The position numbers and the translations under genes were made by a program. The notes under the pieces were generated by a model. It was not told the DNA's origin, ran no database searches, and saw only the letters and a program-made list of their open reading frames with translations. From Myxococcota bacterium (GTDB lineage Bacteria; Myxococcota; Polyangia; GCA-2747355; JAKLHH01), in NCBI GenBank assembly GCA_022710245.1, contig JAKLHH010000061.1, positions 1 to 14,266 on the forward strand: a stretch of DNA of 14,266 bases, written 5' to 3'. Shown here piece after piece: positions 1-7,444 of the stretch (position 1 is its first letter; every line of letters begins with the position of its first letter).

Positions 1-410
1 CGACTCCTGCGCCCCGCACAGTGCAGGGGACGGGCCACCCGGTGTGCAGGCGAAGAGCATGGGATCACAGCAGACGCTGGCCAGCCGCCCAGCCACTCCC
101 GCTGCTGCCGCCGGGGTCAACTGACCTTGGGCGGTCGCGGGACACGTCGGCGCTTCAGGCGCGAGGCCGGCGCGCCACGAGGACCAGGAGGGCTGCGGTG
201 AGCCGCCGAGGGGGCGCCAGCCCGCAGTCCTGGCGAGCGCGGTTGCCCTCGGGCGAGGCCAATGAAGCCCGAGGCTTGCGGCAGGGGGGAGGCGTCTCTG
301 TTGCGGGACGCGACGCTCGAGCGGAGCCTGCGCCCCCGCCCGGAGCCTGGCGAACCCGGCGAGAGCAAAGACATCGCAGGTGGCCCGGCCGTTGCTCAGA
401 AGGGCGAGCA
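1..410. other. Left-edge region with no supported gene
   Basis: Several frames are open here, as expected at this GC content, but none has convincing protein character. The plus frame that runs into the gene starting at 411 is open from position 21, but it is Arg/Pro/Gly-rich and lacks a signal sequence, so I treat it as non-coding. Two short edge frames could be gene ends. One is a plus-strand frame from position 2 that stops at 122-124. The other is a minus-strand frame, open to the left edge, with a Cys-containing reading (VCCDPMLFACTPGG near positions 30-75). Neither shows the strong third-position GC bias of the neighbouring genes, so I call neither. Confidence 0.5.
247..274. repeat. Inverted repeat, 8-bp stem with 12-nt loop
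   Basis: CCTCGGGC at 247-254 is the exact reverse complement of GCCCGAGG at 267-274. It lies in the gene-poor left edge, upstream of the gene at 411. No T-tract follows on either strand, so it is not a clear intrinsic terminator. At this GC content a stem this short can arise by chance. Confidence 0.3.
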
Positions 411-2309
411 ATGAGACCCCTGATCTTCATCCTGCTCCTCTCGACGAGCGGCGACGCTGCCGCCGCCGAGCCCTCCCCGCTGGATCTCGCCGCGCACCTG
501 TCTCCCGCCGGCCTCGACTTCGTGGCGAGCGAGCTCCCGCGGCTCCTCCCCAGGGTCGTGGAGGCCGATGGCTTCACTCAGCAGCTGGTGAACTGTCCCT
601 TCACTGACAGCGACACCGACCTCCGCGTGGACAAGATCAAGGTCGGCGTGACCGTGAGCTCGCTCAGCCTCCAGCCGTCGAGCGGCCGCATCACCGTGCA
701 GGTCCGCGCCACGGTCGTGGGCCTCGCGCCGTTCACGGTCACGCGGCCCTACGCCTGCGTCGGCTACCCGATGGAGTGCACGGCGGGCTTCGAGGTGAAG
801 GACGCGGGCGCGACGGTGTCGTTCAGCCCGCGCCTCGAGGACGGCAAGGTGCGGCTCGGGGATCCCGCGCTGCAGCTCGCCGTCAGCAAGGACCAGGTCA
901 CCGTCGACGTCAGCAGCTGCACGCTGGTCGGCCTCATCCTCCCCCTCTTCAAGGGCTACCTCGTCGAGCAGGCGAAGCAGAGCGTGCAGGCCATCGTCCT
1001 CGAGCAGGTGCCGCCGAGGGTGGAGCAGCTCCTCTCCAGCTTCGCGCAGGTCACCGGCGAGGTGCCGGGCTTCAGCGCGTCCGCCGCCCTGCGCAGCCTG
1101 GCGGCGGACGACGCCGGGCTCACCGTCGGCGCCGACGTGCAGCTGACCCCGAGCGGGCAGCCCTCCTGCCCTCTCCCCGAGGCGAGCCCTCCGGCGCCGA
1201 GCAGCGCGCGCACCGCCTTTGGCCCGCAGCCAGAGCACCTCGCGCTCTCCCTCTCGCGCGCCGCGCTCGAGCGCGCGGTCCTCGCAGCCTGGCGCGCAGG
1301 GCTCCTCTGCGCCGACACGGGCAAGCTGCGGACGCTCGGCGCCCCGGCGGAGCTCCCGCCGCTCGGCGCCACCCTGATCGGCCTCGAGTCGGGCGCCACG
1401 CTCGCGCTGCACGTCCACCAGGCACCGCGGGTGGAGCTCCTCCCGGGCGACGGCGCCAGGGCCCAGCTCGTCCTCAAAGAGGTCAGCCTGGTCATCGACG
1501 GCCAGGGCCAGGCCGGCAAGACGCGCGTCACCGCCACGCTGCCGGTCAGCGTGGGCGTGCGGCTCCGCCTCGAGCCGACCACCCGCAGCGTGGTCCTCGA
1601 TCTCCTCTCGCTCCAGCTCGGCGCCCCGACGTTGAGCGCTACCGACGCGACCGGCCTGCGCCTGCAGCCGGCCCTCCTCGGCGGCCTGATCAAGGGGATC
1701 ATCGCTCCGGTGCTGCAGCAGCGGCTCTCCGGCCTCGAGGTGGTGCCGCAGGTGCTGCACGAGAGCGGCGGGCTCCTCGATCCCTACTTCCTCTACCTGG
1801 CGCGGGGGGAGACGACGGCCGACGAGCTGACGCTCTTCGCCAGCCTCTTCCGCCGCCCCGACTGGGATGAGGCAGCTCCGGCGACTCGCCTCACCGGCGC
1901 GCTGCCGCAGCTGACCGGAGACGCCACGGTGGTGCTCCGCGCGGAGGGCAGCGACGACCGTACGCCCGCCGAGCTGCTGCGCTTCCGCTGGCGCGTGAAC
2001 GGCGGCGCGTGGAGCGAGCCAGGCTACGCCCCGACCCGCACGCTGGCGCTCGCCGAGGGCACGAACCGCGTCGAGGTCGCCGCCCTCGATCAGAACGGCA
2101 ACGCCGACGAGACGCCGGCCGTGCACGAGGTGACGCGCGACTCCACGCTGGGGCCGGGCAAGGGCGACGCGGTCGCCTACACCGATCTGCCGGACACCGC
2201 GGCCGAGGGCGGCTGCGCGGTGGGCCACGCGCCAGGCAGCGCCGGCGCCATCGGCCCCCTCCTGCTGGCGCTCGTCGCGCTCGGCCGGCTCCGCGCCCGT
2301 CGCCGCTGA
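411..2309 (+). CDS. Secreted TULIP/BPI-like protein with Ig-like domain and MYXO-CTERM-like tail
   Basis: This is a 632-residue exported protein. The ATG at 411 is chosen because an AAGGG ribosome site lies 6 nt upstream and the protein then begins with a signal peptide (MRPLIFILLLSTSGDAAAAE). Residues ~25-225 and ~270-490 look like two related halves. Each contains an amphipathic helix (LPRLLPRVV near 43; LERAVLAAWRAGLL near 286) and alternating beta-strand segments, and each ends in a helical stretch (ILPLFKGYLVEQAK near 176; LLGGLIKGIIAPVL near 422). That is the layout of tubular lipid-binding (TULIP/BPI) proteins. Residues ~500-580 form an Ig-like domain (FRWRVNGGAW, then VEVAALDQNGNADETPA). 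The end (GGCAVG, a hydrophobic segment, then RARRR) matches a MYXO-CTERM sorting signal, implying surface display or processing. The TULIP call is pattern-based inference; the signal peptide and tail are clearer. The gene converges on the glycosyltransferase gene with an 8-nt gap. Confidence 0.8.
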   Translation: MRPLIFILLLSTSGDAAAAEPSPLDLAAHLSPAGLDFVASELPRLLPRVVEADGFTQQLVNCPFTDSDTDLRVDKIKVGVTVSSLSLQPSSGRITVQVRATVVGLAPFTVTRPYACVGYPMECTAGFEVKDAGATVSFSPRLEDGKVRLGDPALQLAVSKDQVTVDVSSCTLVGLILPLFKGYLVEQAKQSVQAIVLEQVPPRVEQLLSSFAQVTGEVPGFSASAALRSLAADDAGLTVGADVQLTPSGQPSCPLPEASPPAPSSARTAFGPQPEHLALSLSRAALERAVLAAWRAGLLCADTGKLRTLGAPAELPPLGATLIGLESGATLALHVHQAPRVELLPGDGARAQLVLKEVSLVIDGQGQAGKTRVTATLPVSVGVRLRLEPTTRSVVLDLLSLQLGAPTLSATDATGLRLQPALLGGLIKGIIAPVLQQRLSGLEVVPQVLHESGGLLDPYFLYLARGETTADELTLFASLFRRPDWDEAAPATRLTGALPQLTGDATVVLRAEGSDDRTPAELLRFRWRVNGGAWSEPGYAPTRTLALAEGTNRVEVAALDQNGNADETPAVHEVTRDSTLGPGKGDAVAYTDLPDTAAEGGCAVGHAPGSAGAIGPLLLALVALGRLRARRR

Positions 2310-2317
2310 GCTCGAGG

Positions 2318-3874
2318 TCAGGGAGCGGGAGAGGGCCGAGGCGCTGGCTGGGTCATCCGCGAGAGGTACTTGAGCGCGCGCGGATCCCCGGGGTGCCTCG
2401 CGAGGATCCACTGGAACACCTCCCGCGCCCTCGCGTGGTCGCCCGCCAGGTAGTACGCGATCCCCAGGTTGTTCGCGTAGCGCTGGAGCCCGAAGCGGCG
2501 CGCGCAGGCCCTGTTGGTGGTGATCGCCGCGCGCGCGTCTCCTCGCTCGATCTGTCCCTCGCCGAGCATGCGGCAGGCCAGCCCATCGTCTGGCTGCAGG
2601 CTCAGCGTGCGGCGCCAGAGCGTCTCGCTGTCTCGCCAGAACCCGACCTGCACCCAGCTCAGCGTCGCCAGCATGGGGAGCAGCAGGACGCCCGCCGTCC
2701 CGAGGAGGAGAGACCTGCGGCGAGCCGCGTGCCCGGGCGGCGCGGACCCGAGGAGCGAGGCCGCGCTGCTCGCGATCAGGACCGCGACGCCCACCAGCGG
2801 CAGGAAGAGGTAGGTGTCGGCCACGAAGCGCTGGAGCGGCATCACGTGGGAGGGGAGCAAGCCGAGGAGGACCAGCGCGGCGCCGAGCGCGACCGGCCTG
2901 CGCCGCGAGCGCGGGTGCAAGACGACCGTCAGCAGCACGACGAGGGCGGCGCCGCCGAGCAGGTGGTAGCCGGAGAGTCCCCCGGGCTCGAGCAGGTACC
3001 TCAGGCGCAGGTTCACCGGCCAGACGAGGAGCCGCAGGTGAAAGCCGAGCGCGTAGAGGGACCGCGCCGGGGCGCCGGACCACGGCTCCTCGGCGACAGC
3101 GTGGACCGCCCGCTGCCAGCCGAGGCTGACGAGCACCAGCGCCGCTGCGGCGAGGGTCGCGGCGCCGAGCGCCAGCCAGCCCGCGGGCGAGGGACGGCCC
3201 GGACCCGGCGCGGGCACGTGCCCCTCCCGCAGGCTTCGTCTCGAGGGCAAGTCGGGGCGCACCCAGAGCGTCCAGAGCGCGAACGGGACCAGGAGCACGG
3301 CGCTCGGCTTGCTCGCCAGCGCGGCCAGCGAGAGCAGCGCGAAGCCGAGCGCGGTGGTCACGCGGCGATCGCCGAGGTGGCGCAGCCAGGCGAGCGCCGC
3401 GGCCGCGCAGAGCAGCGTCACCAGCAGCTCCTTGCGCCCGGTGATCCACGCCACCGTCTCGACGGAGGCCGGGTGCGCCGCGAAGACCGCGGCGCCGAGC
3501 GCGGCCGCCCAGGGCGAGCCTGCGACGCGCAGGCAGAGCGCGAAGACGAGCCCGACCGCGACCAGCATGAGGAGCAGGTTGGTCACGTGGTAGCCGCGGC
3601 CCTGCTCCGGCCTCACCTCCCGCGGCGATGCGGGGCCGTGGAGCGCCCGGTCGAGGTGGTAGCTCGCCAGCGTGAGCGGCATGGGGTAGCCGAGGTGCCG
3701 CGGCAGCCAGCGCTCCTGCCAGCTCACCGCCTGCGGCTCGACGACCCCGCGGTTGCGATAGACGTGGATGGGGTCATCCCAGTTGACGAACGGGAAGCGC
3801 GCGGTGCGTCCGTAGAGGAGCGCGGTGCCGGCGAGGAGCAGCGCGAGCAGCGCGAGCGGCAGGCGGAGCCGCAC
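2318..3874 (-). CDS. GT-C membrane glycosyltransferase-like protein with C-terminal TPRs (TMTC-like)
   Basis: This 518-residue polytopic membrane protein is the last gene of the minus-strand cluster. Its first loop carries the acidic FVNWDDPIHVYRN motif (29-41; D33 and D34 are the GT-C catalytic/metal candidates). The signature HPASVETVAWITGRKEL follows at 134-150, then several hydrophobic segments. Next come ADTYLFLPLVG (352-362) and WRDSETLWRRTL (~413-424), and then TPR-like helices to the end. This order is typical of bacterial TMTC-like GT-C proteins, which move sugars from lipid-linked donors to extracytoplasmic acceptors; the substrate here is unknown. Relatives usually have Arg where this protein has T354 (ADRYLYLP). 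The start is GTG, 1 nt after the PAP2 stop codon, with GGAG at 3884-3887 (9 nt spacing), so translation is probably coupled. Confidence 0.85.
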   Translation of the reverse strand: MRLRLPLALLALLLAGTALLYGRTARFPFVNWDDPIHVYRNRGVVEPQAVSWQERWLPRHLGYPMPLTLASYHLDRALHGPASPREVRPEQGRGYHVTNLLLMLVAVGLVFALCLRVAGSPWAAALGAAVFAAHPASVETVAWITGRKELLVTLLCAAAALAWLRHLGDRRVTTALGFALLSLAALASKPSAVLLVPFALWTLWVRPDLPSRRSLREGHVPAPGPGRPSPAGWLALGAATLAAAALVLVSLGWQRAVHAVAEEPWSGAPARSLYALGFHLRLLVWPVNLRLRYLLEPGGLSGYHLLGGAALVVLLTVVLHPRSRRRPVALGAALVLLGLLPSHVMPLQRFVADTYLFLPLVGVAVLIASSAASLLGSAPPGHAARRRSLLLGTAGVLLLPMLATLSWVQVGFWRDSETLWRRTLSLQPDDGLACRMLGEGQIERGDARAAITTNRACARRFGLQRYANNLGIAYYLAGDHARAREVFQWILARHPGDPRALKYLSRMTQPAPRPSPAP

Positions 3875-3875
3875 C

Positions 3876-4754
3876 TCAGAAGGCTCCGCTCACCGCGAGC
3901 CCGCCCGGCCCGGCGCCGACGGTGAGGCGGGAGCGTCGACGGTGCAGCGTCGGGACCAGGTAGCCGACCGTGGCCCCGACCGCCGCGCCGACCAGCACGT
4001 CCGACCAGAAGTGCTCGCCGGAGCCGACGCGGCAGATGGGGACCACCGAGGCGAGGAGCAGCGCGCCCACCCAGACGAGGGGCCGGAGCGCGCTGCGCGG
4101 CCGGCGGATACCATAGATGGTCGCCACCGCGGCTGCCACCGCGAAGGAGTCCGCGGTGTGCCCCGAGAAGAAGGAGAGGGTCGCGTCGGCCTCGTGCCGC
4201 GCGGGCTCCCCCGCGCCGGGACGGTACATGAAGGGCCGCGGGCGGCGCACCGCGAGGCTGACCACGCGATGGATCGCGCCGGTCACCGCCATCGACTGGG
4301 CGAGGAGCAGCCAGTCCTCGCCGACGCCGCGCCAGCCCCACCGAGGGAGCTCGAAGAGCGAGGCGCCGTAGGCGAGCGCCGGGAGCAGCACGACCATCGC
4401 GTCGGAGGTGCGGTCAGCGGTCTTCGAGTCGAAGTGCACCACCGCGCGGTCCAGGCCGTTGACCTCGGACTCGGCGCAGGGGTCGCAGCGGGGGCCGGCG
4501 AGCTGCGCCTCGAAGAAGCTCGGGGTCACCCAGAGCGCCAGCGCGGAGGTGGTGAGCGCGAGGTCGGCGCCGAGGTTGATGGTGAAGGGCGAGGGCGCGG
4601 GCGCGGGGCGCGCGAGCGCGGCGCCGGGCGCCGCCCCCAGCGCCAGGATCAGGGCGGCGAGGAGCCGCCGTTCAGATCCAGCGCGCGAGCGCCACCCGGA
4701 AGAACTCGATCTCCTGCGTCGCGGTGGCGGGGCTATCGGAGCCGTGGACCGCAT
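3876..4754 (-). CDS. PAP2-superfamily phosphatase (phosphatidic acid phosphatase type 2-like)
   Basis: This is an integral-membrane PAP2 / acid phosphatase-superfamily protein that would dephosphorylate a lipid or polyprenyl phosphate. The three family motifs are visible: VRRPRPF (R170-P174), FFSGH (S197-G198-H199) and RX5HX3D (R242, H248, D252), with the usual hydrophobic segments between them. The C-terminal ~20 residues are beta-like and end in Phe. The start is uncertain. The only in-frame ATG before the hydrophobic N-terminal segment is at 4754, giving 292 residues but overlapping the end of ndk by 83 nt and adding a ~30-residue Arg-rich leader. No GTG, TTG or ATG lies between that and the signal-like stretch RRLLAALILALGAAPGA; only CTG codons do. 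PAP2 enzymes commonly recycle undecaprenyl pyrophosphate or act on phosphatidate, which would suit the adjacent GT-C gene, but the substrate cannot be read from sequence. Confidence 0.88.
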   Translation of the reverse strand: MRSTAPIAPPPRRRRSSSSGWRSRAGSERRLLAALILALGAAPGAALARPAPAPSPFTINLGADLALTTSALALWVTPSFFEAQLAGPRCDPCAESEVNGLDRAVVHFDSKTADRTSDAMVVLLPALAYGASLFELPRWGWRGVGEDWLLLAQSMAVTGAIHRVVSLAVRRPRPFMYRPGAGEPARHEADATLSFFSGHTADSFAVAAAVATIYGIRRPRSALRPLVWVGALLLASVVPICRVGSGEHFWSDVLVGAAVGATVGYLVPTLHRRRSRLTVGAGPGGLAVSGAF

Positions 4755-5094
4755 TCTTCTCCACGTCAGTCCCGTAGAGAGCGCGCAGCGTGTTCTGCGC
4801 CGCCTTGCGCGGGTCGGTGGCGCCCATCAGGGCGCGGTACCGGGAGGTAGCGTCCTCCCCCTTCAGCACCATCGGCGCGCACGGCCCCGACGACATGAAG
4901 GAGACCACGCTCTGGAAGAAGGGCCGGTGCTTGTGCACCGCGTAGAAGCCCGCTGCCTGCTCCGGGGAGAGCTGCACCAGCCGCAGCGCCTCCACCTGGA
5001 GCCCCGCCGCCTCGACGTGCGCCAGCACGCGCCCGATCAGGCTCCGCGCGACAGCGTCCGGCTTGATGATCCCCAGCGTCCGCTCCGTGGCCAT
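4672..5094 (-). CDS. ndk: Nucleoside diphosphate kinase
   Basis: This cytoplasmic enzyme transfers the gamma-phosphate from ATP to NDPs through a phospho-histidine, keeping the NTP/dNTP pools balanced. At 140 residues it has the normal length. The N-terminal TLGIIKPDAV contains the conserved K11, and NAVHGSDS carries the active-site H117 (the same numbering as in E. coli Ndk). RPFF and the FM.SGP segment are also family-typical. The ATG at 5094 has a strong GAGGAGG ribosome site at 5100-5106 that overlaps the stop codon of the upstream aminotransferase fusion gene, so the two are probably translated from one message. Its 3' end overlaps the probable start of the PAP2 gene. Finding ndk embedded among membrane/lipid genes is unusual but not unprecedented. 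Confidence 0.97.
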   Translation of the reverse strand: MATERTLGIIKPDAVARSLIGRVLAHVEAAGLQVEALRLVQLSPEQAAGFYAVHKHRPFFQSVVSFMSSGPCAPMVLKGEDATSRYRALMGATDPRKAAQNTLRALYGTDVEKNAVHGSDSPATATQEIEFFRVALARWI

Positions 5095-5104
5095 CGCCGC
5101 CTCC

Positions 5105-7435
5105 TCAGCGCACCAGCCCGAGGAGCTTCTCGGTGATGCTCTCGGGCGCCGTGTAGGCCGTGTTGACCGTGTGCGGGCGCGCGGCGCGGAACAGCTGGTC
5201 GAAGAGGCGCCGCTGCGAGTCGAGCCGCTCGCTGCTGGTGTCGAAGAGGCTGTCGTTCAGCCAGCGCAGCGTGGTCGGCCCGCCGCTCGCCCCTGCCCCG
5301 CTCGCGTTCTCGAGGAGCGAGATGGCCTCGCGCGGCGCGATGGGATCTGCCGCGCCTCCCACCGGGTCCCGGCGGAAGATGGCGACCGCCTTGACCGGCG
5401 TCCGCTTGGCGTGGCGCTTGGTGCCGCCCAGCCAGTACGGGTCGAGCATGGCGCGGCTCGTCCCCGAGGCTGCGTAGCAGGCGCCGAGCCCGCGCGTCAC
5501 CGGGCAGGAGTCCCCGCCGTCGCAGAGCTCGTTCGAGTGCTGCTCGGTGACGGCGTTCTCCAGCCGGCTGCGGTCGAAGAGCCCGGCCAGCCGCGACTCC
5601 TGCTTGGCCGCCTTGGTCTTCAAGTAGAGCTTGCGCTCCGGCAGATCGGCGAGCGCCTCGCCGCCCACGTAGCGGACGAAGACGGTGTCGGTGGAGACCA
5701 GCCGCACGCCCTCCTGGCGGAGCAGCCGCCAGAGCTGGCCGCTCATCCCGGAGCCCGCCGGCCCCATCAGCAGCAGCCCGCGGCCGCCCACGTCGAGCGC
5801 CGCCGCGCGCACCACGTGCACGCTCGACATGCGCTCGACGATGTCGGTGACGAGCCCCAGCGCGACCTGGCGCAGGCTCCCGTAGAAGGCCGTGTTGATG
5901 ACGAACGCGGTGCGGCTCTCCGGGTGGTAGACGCAGGAGGCCTGCCGTCCGGGGAGCCCCTTGATGGCGTAGATGATCCCGTGCGGCTCGAGGTCGGTCT
6001 CGAGCTGCGCCGGGTACCAGTTCTCCACCCAGAACTCATGCAGGTGGGGGCTGTTGGTGCGCAGCTGCACCACGATGCCGCCGATGTTGGCGTTCCACTC
6101 GTAGTAGTCCTCGTCGTGGATCGTCTGGTTCGCCTCCTGGGAGAGGCGCGCCATGGTGTCCGCGCTGCGCGTGACCTCGACCTCCACGGGGTGGTCGATC
6201 TTGGTCGCGACGTTGTCGAGGACGAGCTTGTGGGAGACGCGCGGGCGCTCCAGGCGACCGAGCGCCTCGGTGATGCGGCGCATGCCCTCCTCCAGGCGCT
6301 CCATCGAGGTCGCGTAGGAGAGGCGGACGTTGTCGGGTCCGCCGAAGGCCTCGCCCGGGACCACCGCCACGTGCGCCTGCTTGAGCAGGTAGTAGGCGAG
6401 CCCGTACGAGTTGCGGATCGGGCAGCCCTCGAACTGCCGCTCGAAGTAGGCCGACATGTTCGGGAAGAGGTAGAAGGCGCCGCGCGGCTCATCGCAGGAG
6501 ACGCCGTCGATGGCGCGCAGCTTGTAGAGGATGTAGCTGCGCCGGCGCGCGAACTCGCCCGCCATCCGCGCCACCTCGCCCTGCGGCCCCTCCAGCGCCG
6601 CGAGCGCCGCCCACTGCGCGATCGAGGTCGGGTTGGAGGTGGCGTGGCTCTGCACCTTGTTCATCGCCGCGATGATCTCGCGCGGTCCGGCCGCGTAGCC
6701 GATGCGCCAGCCGGTCATCGCGAAGGCCTTCGACATGCCGTTCACCAGCACCGTGCGCTTGCGCAGCTCGGGGGTGAGCGACGAGATGGAGACGTGGCTG
6801 TGGCCGTCGTAGGTGAGCTTCTCGTAGATCTCGTCGGCCAGGATCCAGATCCCCTCGCGCTGGCAGACCTCGCCGAGGGCCGCGAGCTGATCCCGCGTGT
6901 AGGTGACCCCCGCCGGGTTCGACGGGTAGTTGAGGATCACCATCTTGGTGTTGAAGGTGAGCACGGACTTCAGCCGCTCGGGGGTGAGCCGGAAGCCGTC
7001 CTCCTCGCGCGTCGGCACGAAGACCGGGTTCGCGCCCATCAGCCGCACCTGCTCCGGGTAGGAGACCCAGTACGGCGCCGGGATGATGACGTCCTCGCCC
7101 TTCTCGAGCAGCACCGTGCAGGCGAGGTAGAGCGAGAACTTGGCGCCCGGCGAGACGAGCACCTCATCCATCTCGTAGCGGACGTTGTTCTCCCTGAGCA
7201 GCTTGGCGCAGATCGCCTTCCGCAGCTCCGGGATCCCCTCGTTGGCCGTGTAGCCGGTGAGGTTCTTCTCCAGCGCCCGGATCGCCGCCTCCTTGATGTG
7301 CTTCGGCGTCGGGAAGTCGGGCTCGCCGATGGAGAGGTCCACCACGTCGATGCCCTCGGCGCGCAGCGCCTTGGCAGCGGAGCTGATGCGCAGGGTGGTG
7401 GAGAGACCGATGCGGTTGACGCGCTTTGCGAGCAT
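5105..7435 (-). CDS. Class I/II aminotransferase fused to an HprK/PEPCK-like P-loop domain lacking the Walker A lysine
   Basis: This 776-residue protein has two domains. Residues 1-392 are a complete PLP-dependent aspartate-type aminotransferase: NYPSNPAGVT (~169-178), DEIYEKLTYDG (201-211), the PLP lysine K236 in MSKAFAMTGWR, and a carboxylate-binding Arg in NVRLSYATS. Free-standing relatives stop near 390-400 residues; here the frame continues without a break. The C-terminal ~380 residues contain LDVGGRGLLLMGPAGSG (~547-563), followed by GVRLVSTDTVFVR, which resembles the P-loop and second acidic motif of HPr kinase / PEPCK-fold proteins. The Walker A lysine is M564 (ATG at 5744-5746), and the usual DD is TD followed by T. 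A later segment, LYLKTKAAKQ followed by RLENAV, resembles PEPCK-fold proteins. I infer a non-catalytic or altered nucleotide-binding regulator attached to a transaminase. It starts at ATG 7435, 9 nt after the flotillin stop codon. Confidence 0.9.
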   Translation of the reverse strand: MLAKRVNRIGLSTTLRISSAAKALRAEGIDVVDLSIGEPDFPTPKHIKEAAIRALEKNLTGYTANEGIPELRKAICAKLLRENNVRYEMDEVLVSPGAKFSLYLACTVLLEKGEDVIIPAPYWVSYPEQVRLMGANPVFVPTREEDGFRLTPERLKSVLTFNTKMVILNYPSNPAGVTYTRDQLAALGEVCQREGIWILADEIYEKLTYDGHSHVSISSLTPELRKRTVLVNGMSKAFAMTGWRIGYAAGPREIIAAMNKVQSHATSNPTSIAQWAALAALEGPQGEVARMAGEFARRRSYILYKLRAIDGVSCDEPRGAFYLFPNMSAYFERQFEGCPIRNSYGLAYYLLKQAHVAVVPGEAFGGPDNVRLSYATSMERLEEGMRRITEALGRLERPRVSHKLVLDNVATKIDHPVEVEVTRSADTMARLSQEANQTIHDEDYYEWNANIGGIVVQLRTNSPHLHEFWVENWYPAQLETDLEPHGIIYAIKGLPGRQASCVYHPESRTAFVINTAFYGSLRQVALGLVTDIVERMSSVHVVRAAALDVGGRGLLLMGPAGSGMSGQLWRLLRQEGVRLVSTDTVFVRYVGGEALADLPERKLYLKTKAAKQESRLAGLFDRSRLENAVTEQHSNELCDGGDSCPVTRGLGACYAASGTSRAMLDPYWLGGTKRHAKRTPVKAVAIFRRDPVGGAADPIAPREAISLLENASGAGASGGPTTLRWLNDSLFDTSSERLDSQRRLFDQLFRAARPHTVNTAYTAPESITEKLLGLVR

Positions 7436-7444
7436 GGTCGCCTG

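Noticed and set aside
21..410. N-terminal extension of the TULIP-like protein from position 21
   Set aside because: The extension would bury the signal peptide 130 residues inside the protein. The ATG at 411 has a good ribosome site.
396..3449. Long minus-strand open frame (1017 codons)
   Set aside because: It overlaps the signal-peptide protein at 411-2309 and the glycosyltransferase in other frames. Its Arg/Ala-rich composition and lack of motifs mark it as a GC-driven shadow.
2009..3925. Long plus-strand open frame antisense to the GT-C gene
   Set aside because: It is an Arg/Glu/Gln-rich reading with no domain. The opposite strand has the full set of GT-C motifs.
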